In this document: one piece after another, positions 10,140 through 20,914 of the stretch
How the letters are laid out: every line of letters begins with the position of its first letter
Numbering within the stretch: position 1 is the stretch's first letter
Assembly: GCF_002865645.1 (NCBI RefSeq)
Contig: NW_020194558.1
Span: 248,001 to 312,000, forward strand
Length of the DNA stretch: 64,000 nt
Direction of reading: 5' to 3'
DNA from: Hyaloscypha bicolor E
Taxonomy: Eukaryota > Ascomycota > Leotiomycetes > Helotiales > Hyaloscyphaceae
Notes under the pieces: model-generated
What the model saw: only the letters and a program-made list of their open reading frames with translations
Databases searched by the model: none
Told to the model about the DNA's origin: nothing
Translations under genes and position numbers: made by a program

Positions 10140-13100
10140 TTGGTAAGTGAACTAAAGCACAAGATTCCGAGGAGAATAATTAGATTATTATTATATAAAA
10201 TTAGTACTTAGCTAGTAATATATAAGTCTTGGCTTAGTTTGGCCAGAGCTACTAATAGGCGCCTTAGTTACGAGATCAGGGCCGCTTCGCTAAAATTAAA
10301 GCCTGGCGGCCCTACGCAAGCTTCGGGGCCAGTCTTTAATTTTGCCCTAATCTCGATTCGAGATTAATTAGATGCCTCAGGCACTTATTTAAGGGATATT
10401 AGCTTTACTAACTTTAAATTCACTTTGAAAATTCACTTTTTAAAGGCTAAAAATTCTCTAGGTAAGCTAAATAAAGTAGGTTTTAATTTCGAATTCCAAA
10501 GCTTCTTTCTTTTAATAAACATATATATATATACGCATACATAAGTCAACTCCCATATCCGCTACGGGCCTGCCCCTGGCCTGTAACGCTCCTTACGGTC
10601 CGTAGAATATCTTCTCTACTATCTACTACCGCCGCCGCTACTACTGCTATTACTGCTACTATGGCAGTAAGCTTTGCTACTGGCCTGCCGCCGCCGCCCG
10701 CCCGCCCTGCCTGCCCTCCCGCCCCGCCCTACCCGTACCATGGCCTCCCTCTCCCTCCTTACCGCCCGCCGTATACCTGTCTTGCGGCCCGGCCGTACTA
10801 CTAACCCCGCCCGGCCTACTAATCTGGAGGCTAAGCTTGGCCAATTCATTAGTCAAGTTTATACTACCGGATATATATATTATACTGGCGGGTCGGGTAT
10901 ATAGATAGTATATATGGTTATAGCTAGTTTTTTTAGTAAAAGCTATACTAACTATTATTATAGTAGTAAGGGTGCCTGCTACTTCTTCCGTAAATACTTT
11001 TATATAATATTTTACGGACCGTAACTAATTTAATAAATATTTCCAGGTACTACTACTACTACTATTACCGCTGCCGCTACTACTACCGCTACTACTACCG
11101 CCGCTACTACTACTACTACTTCTGCCGGCCCCGCCCCCGCTAATCCTTCCTCGCTTTTCCGGGTTATTACCGGTAGTCATATAGGTAACCAGGTCACTCC
11201 TAGTAACCTATCTTCATATATATATACCTGTTACGGATTATTATAGACCGTAACTAATATATAAATAGCCCGTTACATTACTACCGCCTGCTACTACCGC
11301 TTACTTACTTTCTCTTAGAGGGTATACCGTTTTACTAAGCTCTATAGGAAGCTAGTAGCTCTTTATAAAGAGAAGGCAGAGGTACTAGAGAAGGAGGAGG
11401 GAACGGATTATTCGGTACCGGTATTAGAGGATAGGAAGAAGTAAGGGAAAGAGAAGGGAGAGAAGAAAAGAGGGAAAGAGAGAGAGAGAGGAAAAGAGTT
11501 ATAAATCTTATAAAGAGTTATCTAGAAGAGATATATACTTTTAATACCTAATAATATAGTATTCTCGGTCTATTTGAGCCCTAAAATATTTGAAGTAATA
11601 ATTATAAGTTACTTATAAATAGATACGGATACTTATAGGTAGTTACGGATAGTTATAGACCCCCAAATCCCTTAACCCGACCCATAAGGCTATCTAGTAC
11701 CTATAAGATACCCGTAAGAGATAAAGTACTAAAGTAAATTAGCTAAGACCTTAGGATAAGTTATATTAAGTATTCTAGATAGGTTCTTATATAATAGAAG
11801 AATACTTAAGCCTTCTATAAATAATATATAGGAAACCCCTATATAAAACTACCTATAAGCAAATACGGGCATTTATAGGTCTAAACTAATAGTATAAAAG
11901 AACTAACCTTATAACTTATTAATAATTATTATAAAGTATAAATAAACCGGGAACTATTTCCGGAAAAGGGTAATTCCCAGGCTAGTATCCGTAGCAAATA
12001 GCTTAATCTATAGAATTACCTGTAACTAGCTATTAAAATCCCCTCTAAATAAGCGGGCCTTAATATAATATACCTATAAGCTTATAACTACTATCCGGGT
12101 CCTATTATATAAACCTTCTTATAAATATAGGTTCTATAGAAGTAGTACTAGAGTCCCGATCTTGAAAGTAAGCTAAGATAGTAATAAGGAAAAAAGATTA
12201 ATACTTTATAATTACTCTATAAGTAGCTTATATAAGTTATTATCCGAAGACTCGTTTATATCTAGGGAATCTACTAATTAGTATATCCGTAATTAGCCTA
12301 GTAAATATCTAAGAATATAGGTATTAAGCTCCGAAACTATAGTATTTAATATAGTTAAGAGATACTATCTATAGAAGGTTAACGGATTCGTAGTAGCCCG
12401 AAAGAGAAGATCTGGGGGGTAAATATAGCTAATTAGATCTGTAATTAATACTAGCTAGTTTATATAGTCCGGAATTATTACTATTATATTAGGATCTAGG
12501 TTATTAGGTAATTTACTAATTTAGTAAATAAACTCCTAGTTATTCTCGCCCTTATAGACCTGTATATTAGTCTATAAATAGAGCTACTTAAGCTATAGCT
12601 AAATAAATAATTATTAAAGATATATAGTAATAATATTAGCCTATAAACCATATAATATAACTAGAAGAATCTGGGTAAAGTTCCTATTAAGAATTATAGG
12701 TATTTCTCTAAAGAGAATATTATCTACTATAGACCGTAAATTTACTAAGAGCTAGTAAATAACCTTAAAGTAGTACTTATACTATATTAGTACCTTATTT
12801 CAGATAATAAGATCTATAGACCGGAGGACCTATTTAAGGGTACTTTGCTTTATAATAGAACTTATAAATAATTTATAGAGCTTAATTAGAATCTTAAACT
12901 AGGAATAAAATATATATTTATTTAGTAATAAAAGAGCTATAATACCCGTAAATACTATATAAAGAACTATTTGCCCCTGCCTATAAAAGTAATAGTAAAG
13001 CGCCTTATATAAGAATATCTTACCTATATCTCCTGGCCCTTATAAGTAGAAGTAGGCTATTTATAGATCTGATTTAATAGCTATAATAATCTCTATAAAG

Positions 13101-16100
13101 TATAATTACTAATTAGGATTAAGCTAGGCTTATATTATAATTATAAGTAATACCTAGTTCTTAAAAGTATATAATATAAATAAGAAATAGTACTTACTAG
13201 TCTAATCCCAGATAAAAGACGAAAGCCCGTAGTCTGTAAATAACTACTACTAGTTTATAAGCCTATATATAAGTAAGAAGAGGCCATAATTATAGTATGG
13301 GTTAAGAAGTGGAAATAGGAAACTATTATTATAGGTAAGCTAGTACTAGAGATTATTATAGAAGTAGTACTTATACCGGTTCCAGATTACTAACGAGTCC
13401 GTAATTAGCTACTAGTAGAGGCTAGTTAAGAATAATATTCGTAAATTACCTATAGGTATAAATAGGATAGCCTTATTAAAATACTAGTATTACTTCTAGT
13501 TATTCTTTATTAAGCTATAGGTAATATAGATAGTTTAGTATATTAGGTAATAAATACCCTTAACCAAATATAGATCTGCAAAAAACTATAGGCTGCAAAT
13601 AACTATAAGTAAGAGCTATAAGTAGTATTACTTACTTGAAATAGGGCTATAGTAATATATATAGCTAATCCGCTTGCCCTTGCCCTACTAGTAACATTTC
13701 TATTCCCGGGTTTTTAGAACCTATATAAACTCGGCCGGAAACTCGGAATATAAGTATCTCTAGCTATTCTTATATATAGTATTATACTTAAAAAAGGCTA
13801 TTAATATTAAACGGATATTTGCAGTTTTTATAGCCAGAGCTATAGGAGAAATATTATCCGAAAAGTAAATCATTTATTTTTTTTTAAGATAAACTATAAA
13901 ATACTAAATAGAAGGAAACTCCTAATATATAGAAAATTCGAATAGCCGCCAAATAGCCTTATATAGACTTACATAATAGGTATATATATATCGGGTAATC
14001 TCATTATCTATAGCCGTAACTATAACTATAGTATAGTCTGTTTCTTTATATATATATTTATAAATATACTTAATTACTTATATAGATATATAAATCTTAA
14101 TATTAATATATAAATAGAACTTTTAAAGAAGATACGGGTTATATAAAATAATCTAGTAATTATTACAAATAATTTCCTGGCCTAGAAAGCCTAATTTACG
14201 GATTATAAATATTTGCCCGTTATTCCGGTAGTAGTACTCAGGATAGCTATTCTTATTAATTATAGTACGATTTATAAAAGCCTTTGGGAACCTCTTAAAG
14301 TATACTAATAGGCTATAGGCTTCTTTATAGACTATATACGGGGCCCGTATATAGTTCTTCCTATATAAACTATAGGTTATATTACCTATAACCAAGGCCA
14401 GAAGCTTATCTATAGGATCTTATAACGGATCCGGTAGCTTAGTATATATAACCTTATTTATATACTTAGGTATATTAAACTTTTTAGATACCTATAGGAA
14501 TAAAAGTAAATATAAATACGAAAGCCCTTGTTTCTAGTACTTAATTATATAAATATAACTTATATATTATTTGAAAATATGGTTTTTTAGATCTATAAGA
14601 AGCTTATAAACCTTGAGTCAAAATACGTAAGTAATTAGATCTGGCTAGTCTATAGGTTATAAGCCACCTAGCTCCTAAATAATCTCTAGCTATTACGGGT
14701 TTATTATAAAAGTAATAAAAAAGATAGGCTTTCTAAAATAATAAATAATAGTTATTAAGTCCTAGAAAAGCTATTATATAAACTAATTCCTATTTATAAA
14801 AGAGAAAGAAAGAATAAATTAATGGCCTAGATTAGCTAGTAAGATATCTTTACGGATTAAGGTATTTACTAAACTATTATAAATATTCGTACGGATCCTA
14901 TCTTAATATAAATAAAGCTAATTAAGGAATATAGTCTTATAAGTAATAAAAGCATTTATAATATATTACTAAAAGAGCTAGTAAGCCCAAAAGAAAAAAG
15001 ATTCCTTATAATTACGGGTATATAAATGGAACTAGTAAAAGGGCTACTACTTTAAATAGAACCATTAATAGATATAATAGGTATCTTATAAGATTATTTT
15101 ATAATACTACCCGTATTTATTATATAGAAAGAGAAATATATAATAAAGTAATATATATACTATATAGGTAATAGCTATTTAGTAAAGTTATAGACCTTAA
15201 TAGCTAGGCTTATAGACTATAAGAAGAATATTATATTAACTCTTATCTATAAATTTATCTAGAAGAATTCCTGCTAGCTCTATAGCTATAAGAAGGTTCT
15301 TATAGTAATAATCTGCCCTAGACTAGAGAATTAAATATATTTATAGGCTAAAAAGAATTCGAAAATAACCCGTTTAGCTAGCTAATTACTCCCGGGCTAT
15401 CTTATAGATCTATATAAAAGAATTACTATAATCTGTAAGTATTTTATAAAGGCTATAGAGAATAGTTTAATTAAGTTACGGGCAATACTATAACCGGAGA
15501 TTAGTTATATAGTCTGGATTATAAAAAAATAACTAGGCAAAGGCCGGAACCTGCTATAAGCCTGGCTCTAAGGGTTCCTAGTAGTAAAATAGCTTCCTAT
15601 AGATCTGAAAGTAATAAAGATTATAAGAAAGATTAGTACGGGTATTTTTAGTATAGCTTACGGATATAAAAGCAAATACCAAGTTATATATCCTTATATT
15701 CTAATAAAAGCTACGGGCTTACGGATTATCTCCCTCGAAAAGCGCCTGTAAAAAGGGTAGCGGCGCCCGTAACTCGTCTAATGCCACGTTTCTCCTCTTG
15801 TAATAGAGCTTAAATCTCTAATATATACCCGTAATTGCCTCTGATTCCTAGTACCTTGTCCTATAATCCTTATACTAAATATTTATTAGGCCAAGATTAT
15901 GGGCTGGCGAAAACCGAAAGAGTAAACGGAAGCCGGATAGTAAAGGAGAAGGGCTAGGAGGAGCAGGAGGAGCAGGAGGATTCACTATGGCCAGAATACG
16001 GTCTTATTCGATTTGTATATTAGTTCGCCGAATATACTTATAGGGCCGTAGATTCTTATCTCTGTCCGTAACTAGCTATTATAGACCGCTACGGGTCTGC

Positions 16101-16440
16101 CGGAGCATATTAGGATCGAGCTTAGTAAGAGCAGGCTAGTATATCCTCTGGCTGGCCTAAAAAGAGGTTAGCTATAGGAGAAGAAGAGAGAAGAGAGAGA
16201 AACCCTGTAATATAGATACGTCTTATATACTATATTATTAGGATTACGAGGAAATTAAGAGAAGGAACGATATTATATATAACTCGTATAAAAATTACAG
16301 GGAGAGGAATTCATTATAAAAGAAAGCTTACTGGCCGGAGAAAAGGAGAAAAGGAGGCTAGAGTAAAGCGTGGGCTGGAAGTTTCGGTATTCCTGCTTAG
16401 GTAAGAACGCATAACCAGGAATTTTAATAGGTAGTCCGAC
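10140..16440 (-). mobile_element. RIP-mutated Helitron (Rep/helicase remnant)
   Basis: Minus-strand translation between about 14.8 and 13.7 kb, read through many stops, gives the Helitron Rep order. It has an EYQKRGLPHMHLLLFL-type HUH segment near 14505-14560 with His replaced by Tyr, as expected from CAT-to-TAT. An open piece at 14153-14395 matches FINRT..NE-GYPEYRRRN-G and continues with a PYNPYLL-K-..INVE-..I-YIYKYIYKG pattern (about 14050-14150). Then comes an E-I--Y----YVS--EA-WRLFEF segment near 13900-13990, followed by an FF-YN----..YLY-EFP pattern. Stop codons stand at expected Trp/Gln/Arg sites. Helitrons transpose by rolling circle using Rep and a PIF1-like helicase; the helicase part should lie below 13.7 kb but I could not read its motifs. 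Exact ends are not defined; the coordinates mark the composition change. Confidence 0.7.
10620..11125. repeat. Two (TAC/GCC)n-type microsatellite patches
   Basis: Trinucleotide-rich patches at about 10620-10725 and 11046-11125, made of TAC, GCC and CCG units, separated by unique sequence. On the plus strand the second patch reads as a Thr/Ala-rich run in one frame. Confidence 0.75.
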
Positions 16441-16556
16441 CGTACGACAATGTTATATAGATTTAATAATTATTAAGCAAACTGTTGAAATTAGGGGCCT
16501 GAGGCCCCTAATAGGCTTAGTAAGCCCTGGAACCGAACGCTATGGGGCTGTGTACT

Positions 16557-16690
16557 AGCTTAATACCCTGTCTAGCTGAAATACCCTATATAGCTGGAAT
16601 ACCCTATACGGCTGGAATACCCTATACGGCTGGAATACCCTATATAGCTGGAATACCATGTATGGCTGGAATACCCTGTATAGCTGTAAT
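16557..16690. repeat. 18-bp minisatellite, about 7 copies
   Basis: Tandem units of consensus AGCTGGAATACCCTATAT, with variants differing mainly in the last bases, in the non-RIPed right subterminal region of the transposon. Possibly a transposase-binding array. Confidence 0.85.
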
Positions 16691-16988
16691 CGGTTCAGCT
16701 GGTATAGGGATTTAGTACATGTGACTTAGGGGGTTCAGGGCTATATATACGGGCTACTTACCACTGTAGAACAGCAGTCAATTCAGTACGTTTTACTTGG
16801 TTTATATTGCAAGCACGTGACCCTAGCTATATTGCTTTAGCTAGTTCAATACAAACCTTGATTTTCTATGGTCACGTGACCAGAGATCACAAGTATTCAT
16901 GAATATTCATGAATATATATTCTACTCTACTCTAATTTTTTGAGAATTACGCTACTCATATTCTATTCAAGATACTCATGAATATTCA

Positions 16989-17040
16989 TGAATACCTTGA
17001 ATACCTTGAATACCTTGAATACCTTGAATACCTTGAATAC
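16989..17040. repeat. 9-bp tandem repeat TTGAATACC, 6 units
   Basis: Directly abuts the right terminal inverted repeat of the large transposon. It follows overlapping ATTCATGAATATTCATGAATA palindromic motifs that also occur near the left end (about 10005). Confidence 0.9.
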
Positions 17041-17055
17041 TTTTTTGACACACTG

Positions 17056-17063
17056 ACTCAGAA
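17056..17063. repeat. Target-site duplication, right copy
   Basis: ACTCAGAA, identical to the copy at 9894-9901. Confidence 0.85.
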
Positions 17064-17450
17064 TTTGGCTTGGCGGACCCGAGGCTCATACATGAAAGTC
17101 AGCATTTGTTGAGAGATTTTCTACGAGCACGTTTGAGTCAGTACTGGTTTATTTATCTTTGAGGTATCATGCTTGTCAATGCTGGTATTCTGTACATCTA
17201 ACTCATCACATCGTCCTTGTAGATGGGGCTGCGCTCCTCAAGCCTTCAGACTTGGACTGCTATGAAAATTGATTGTGAGCCGGAATCGACGCTCAAGTTC
17301 ACCTTTCGAATTTTGACAAAATTCACTCCCTCTGGTCAGCCCACTGAGCCAGGGAAGAAAGATTTAAGGCTATCATCCCCGTCTCTCAACACCACGACCA
17401 TTCAAACCCAACACCGTCAAAGCCAAGCAACACTCGTCGTCCGAGCAAGC
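17064..17450. other. Promoter side of the small gene; no other gene
   Basis: Contains a short overlapping frame (17223-17492) that runs through the intron of the small gene and is probably spurious. Confidence 0.4.
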
Positions 17451-17755
17451 ATGGCGTCCTCTGCGGTATGTATCCCAATCCAAAATCTTTGAAGAAGACT
17501 TACTGAGTTCAAACTTCGTAGTCTTTGGCAATGGCGGCTCGGCGGCTGTCGGAGAAACGCGACCTACTGCAAGGTTTCAAACTGCTCCTCCAAACGATCG
17601 ACAGAGCTTATGCAGACTCTATCCACAGCGCTGAGGCCAATATTGAAGCAAAGAAGCTTGTGCAAGACTATTTTCCCATCTTCAAGAAGGCGAATAGGAG
17701 ATTATATGACAAAGTCTCATGGGACGAGATCATTGATGCTGTAATAAAAGCTTAA
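17451..17755 (+). CDS. Small protein of unknown function (two exons)
   Basis: Exon 1 (17451-17465, five codons) and exon 2 (17522-17755) are joined by a 56-bp intron with GTATGT donor and TAG acceptor, giving an 82-residue product. The protein is mostly helical in character: a basic N-terminus, then Leu-rich segments around residues 18-30 and a YFPIFKKANRRLYDKVSWDEIIDAVIKA-type C-terminus (split here by position 50-82). Codon use is normal and CpA content is not reduced, so it is not RIP debris. I do not recognise the family. The stop lies directly before AT-rich repeat-like DNA, so a longer ancestral C-terminus may have been cut. An alternative is use of the internal Met at 17531 without splicing. 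Confidence 0.55.
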
Positions 17756-18006
17756 CTAAATAATAAATAATTATACAATAAATACTAGTTAAATACATTT
17801 TCTTATTTAATTTCAATAGAGTCTAATAAGGAGCAAAACTCCTTAGTCGCATATATTTATTTACTTAGTTATGGACTGGAGACCCGTAATTTGTTATTCT
17901 GATCACGTGATACACTTAGCACATGACTTTGCCCCGCTTCACCTACCTAGCCTGGCTTTTAACAACTGATTCAGTCACTGTTAAAGAATTCTTCTCCCCT
18001 TCAATG

Positions 18007-18682
18007 TACCTTATAGGCGAAGCCGTAGGGCTCCGCACTATGAAGTACCTATAAGCCCACCATGGAATTCCTCTTAAACGTGGAGCTGTGAGACGTATTG
18101 ATCACTAATGGGAACCTTCCCATGATTAAAATTTTCCATGATTAAAAAGTTTTTAACGGTTCGCCTTAGCGCCTCGCTACCCCCTGCTAGCCTAGAATAC
18201 CCCTGTACACCTGCACACCCTAACAACCTCAGAAGCGAGCAGCCTGAAGCTATACCCTAGAGCCTATAGGGGATAGGCCACGGGTAATAGAGGAGGGGGC
18301 AAAGGGTACTTAGGAGTAACTTTGCTCAAATCAATTGATTCTTCAATTATCTCTTTAAGAGCGTTGTTTTTTAAGCTCCTGGGAGGCTTCCGAGTCCTTA
18401 CACACTAGCTTAGCTTAGCTTACTAAGCGGGGACTTATAAAGTAAGCGTATATGTTAGCCTTTAGGAGATATATCACGTGATAAATACTCTTCTAACGGT
18501 TAAAATTTTCCCATGCTTAGTATTTAGCCATGATTACGCAAATACCACGATTTTACTACTTTTAATAATTAAACATTAATTAAAACTTGAATTTACTATT
18601 AAATAATACTCTTTTAGGAGATTATAGTTATTTCACAAACATTTCATAATGCGGAGCCCTAGCGCCTCGCCCATAAGGTAAT
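18007..18682. mobile_element. MITE-like inverted-repeat element
   Basis: An arm at 18007-18041 (TACCTTATAGGCGAAGCC then GTAGGGCTCCGCACTAT) is matched by an inverted copy at about 18648-18682 (ATAATGCGGAGCCCTAGC then GCCTCGCCCATAAGGTA). Arms are roughly 80 percent identical over 35 bp. The roughly 600-bp interior has no frame. Flanks show no convincing target duplication, so the ends are approximate. Confidence 0.5.
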
Positions 18683-18997
18683 TCAATAAATAAGCCATCA
18701 TGCCATAATCAAACCATGCGAGATCTGGGTAATCTACAGTAAGATCTTACCAATGGTCACGCCACGTTCGGAGGCTCTCGGTTGCTCTTGCCTCTTGCCA
18801 CTGATAAGCGAAACCACCCCACCACTAGCGTCCAATTTTCACTCAACACCTTAATCAGCTATTTGCATCACATCGCCTGCTGTTTCAGAACTTTTCAACC
18901 TCATCCTTCAAAGATCAACTTCTCAATTGAACATATTGGTCTTCAGAGCCTCAAGTCCAACCCTCAGATCGGGTTCCCAACACAAACATAATTCACA

Positions 18998-20914
18998 ATG
19001 GCCACCGCAACCGCCGATTTCGGCATCGACGTCTTTGCCAAGTACAAGCCCATTGCTCTTGACCCGTCAAATCCGAAGCTCTCGGAGCAGCAGAAGAGTG
19101 ACCTTCTGTCTAACATCTCACTCCTCAGAGACACAATCGTTTATTTCACATCATCTGGAGCGGCTCGAGGAGTCAGCGGGCACACCGGAGGCCCCTACGA
19201 CACCATCCCGGAAGTATGCATCCTCGAAGCCTTCTTCCACCACTCTTCCGACAAATATCTCCCAGTAGTCTACGATGAGTCTGGACACAGAGTTGCTACC
19301 CAGTACCTCCTGAGTGCTCTCCACAAGCATATCCCATTTGAGCAGCTCCTCCACTACCGCGAAGCCAATTCGAAGCTACCTGGTCACCCCGAGCTTGGAC
19401 TCACCCCTGGTATCCAATTCAGCTCAGGACGTCTCGGCCACCTTTGGTCTTTCATCAACGGAGTTGCCATGGCTCATCCCGAAAAGATTCTCTTCATGTT
19501 GGGCTCAGATGGTTCCCAGCAAGAAGGCGACGACGCCGAGGCTGCACGCATGGCCGTTGCCCAAAACTTGAACGTCAAACTCCTGATCGACGACAACGAT
19601 GTCACCATTGCCGGTCATCCATCCGAGTATCTCAAGGGATATTCACTCACTTCTACCCTGAAAGGCCACGGCTTGACCGTCTTTGAAGCTCCTGGAGAGG
19701 ACATCGAGAAGCTCTACGCTTCCATTTGTGAGGCGGTCACCCACACTGGACCAGCTGCTGTAATCGTCAAGAGAAAGATGGCTCCCGGAATCAAGGACCT
19801 TGAAGGCACCACCCATGCTCACGATGTCGTTCCAGCCAAGATTGCCATTGAATACCTCGAGGAACGTGGTTACAACGACGCTGCGGCGAAGATCAAGGCC
19901 ATTACACCCAACTCCCTTGCCTATCTCTACAGCGGTTCTGGCAAGGAGGTCTTCGCCAACCGTGTCATATTCGGCGAAGCCGTTGTCTCCGTCCTAGAGA
20001 AGTTGTCCAAGGAAGAGGCCAAGGAGAAAGTTCTAGTTGTCGACTCCGATCTCGAGGGTTCGACTGGCCTCAGCGTGATCCACAAGAAGCGCCCCGAAGT
20101 CTTCATGTCCTCCGGCATCATGGAGCGCGGCAACTTCTCCGCAGCAGCAGGCTTCGGCTCCGTCAAAGGCAAAGTCGGTATCTTCTCCACCTTCTCCGCC
20201 TTCTGCGAAATGATCATCTCCGAGATCACCATGGCTCGCCTCAACTTCGCCAATGTCATCTGCCATTTCTCCCACTCTGGCGTTGACGACATGGCCGACA
20301 ACACGTGCCACTTCGGTCTCAACACTTTCTTCGCCGACAATGGCCTAACCGACGGCGACACTACTCGCCTCTACTTCCCCGCCGATGCCAACCAGATGAG
20401 AGCTACAGTGGCCAAAGTCTTCTGGGACCAAGGCATCCGCCTCATCATCTCGACTCGCTCCAAGACCCCTTTGATCCTCAAGGAGGGCACCACGGAACCG
20501 TTCCATGGCGAAGGCTACGAGTTCGTACCTGGCAAGGACGAGTTCATCCGCGAGGGCAATGCAGGCTACATCGTTGCATATGGTGAGATGGTGTACCGGG
20601 CGCTGGATGCAGTTGATCGTCTCCGTAGCGAGGGCGTCGATGTCGGTTTGGTCAACAAGCCCACCCTCAACGTGGTTGATGAGGACGCCATGCGCAAGTT
20701 TGGTTCTTCTCCGTTCGTGCTGGTTGTTGAGAGTTTGAACCAGAAAACTGGTCTGGGAAGCAAGATGGGCTCGTGGCTTCTGGAGCGGGGCTTGGCGCCT
20801 AAGTATAAGTATATTGGCACCAGCAAGGAGGGATGCGGTGGCTTGAGCGAGCAGATCTTCCATCAAGGTCTTGATCCCCAGAGTGTGATTAAGGCGGTTC
20901 GCGCTTTGCAATAG
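18998..20914 (+). CDS. Transketolase-family thiamine-diphosphate enzyme
   Basis: Single-exon gene, 638 residues. Transketolases move two-carbon ketol units between sugar phosphates using thiamine diphosphate and Mg2+. Seen in the sequence: a GHTGGP motif at residues 61-66 in the N-terminal cofactor domain, the ThDP/Mg signature GSDG...DD...N (169-200, GSDGSQQEGDD then IDDNDVTIAG), a central pyrimidine-binding domain from about 330 (VVDSDLEGSTG, then MERGNFSAAAGFGS), and a C-terminal transketolase domain from about 510. Somewhat shorter than classical transketolase (about 680) and dihydroxyacetone synthase (about 700), so it is probably a paralogue with unproven substrate. No peroxisomal SKL end is present. 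ATG chosen because it is preceded by a pyrimidine-rich leader and begins the conserved N-terminus. Confidence 0.9.
   Translation: MATATADFGIDVFAKYKPIALDPSNPKLSEQQKSDLLSNISLLRDTIVYFTSSGAARGVSGHTGGPYDTIPEVCILEAFFHHSSDKYLPVVYDESGHRVATQYLLSALHKHIPFEQLLHYREANSKLPGHPELGLTPGIQFSSGRLGHLWSFINGVAMAHPEKILFMLGSDGSQQEGDDAEAARMAVAQNLNVKLLIDDNDVTIAGHPSEYLKGYSLTSTLKGHGLTVFEAPGEDIEKLYASICEAVTHTGPAAVIVKRKMAPGIKDLEGTTHAHDVVPAKIAIEYLEERGYNDAAAKIKAITPNSLAYLYSGSGKEVFANRVIFGEAVVSVLEKLSKEEAKEKVLVVDSDLEGSTGLSVIHKKRPEVFMSSGIMERGNFSAAAGFGSVKGKVGIFSTFSAFCEMIISEITMARLNFANVICHFSHSGVDDMADNTCHFGLNTFFADNGLTDGDTTRLYFPADANQMRATVAKVFWDQGIRLIISTRSKTPLILKEGTTEPFHGEGYEFVPGKDEFIREGNAGYIVAYGEMVYRALDAVDRLRSEGVDVGLVNKPTLNVVDEDAMRKFGSSPFVLVVESLNQKTGLGSKMGSWLLERGLAPKYKYIGTSKEGCGGLSEQIFHQGLDPQSVIKAVRALQ

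Larger units (their letters stand above)
9902..17055. mobile_element. hAT-like transposon, 7154 bp, carrying a nested Helitron
   Basis: Ends are a perfect 12-bp inverted repeat, CAGTGTGTCAAA (9902-9913) and its complement (17044-17055), flanked by a perfect 8-bp direct duplication ACTCAGAA. That combination is characteristic of the hAT superfamily. Subterminal regions (to about 10140, and from about 16440) are rich in short motifs shared by both ends, such as CTACTCATATTCTATTCA and ATTCATGAATATTC, as expected for transposase-binding arrays. No hAT transposase was found. Most of the interior is a RIP-mutated Helitron. The outer 240 bp and 600 bp retain normal CpA, unlike the core. The element may be a non-autonomous hAT that received a Helitron, or a composite that moved as one. 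Confidence 0.8.

Noticed and set aside
10619..10904. Open frames on both strands in the GCC/TAC-rich patch
   Set aside because: Low-complexity triplet repeats inside a RIPed transposon; products are Ala/Arg/Pro-rich without protein-like order.
16493..16512. Short palindrome AGGGGCCTGAGGCCCCT as a Helitron 3' hairpin
   Set aside because: It lies at the side where the Helitron 5' end should be, given its minus orientation, and no CTRR-type terminus follows it.
17827..17845. TAAGGAG-CAAAA-CTCCTTA hairpin as a transcription terminator
   Set aside because: Fungal Pol II genes do not end at such hairpins; a 7-bp stem can occur by chance.
19927..20911. Long minus-strand frames inside the transketolase-like gene
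   Set aside because: They are antisense to a clearly conserved enzyme and their open state follows from its codon bias.
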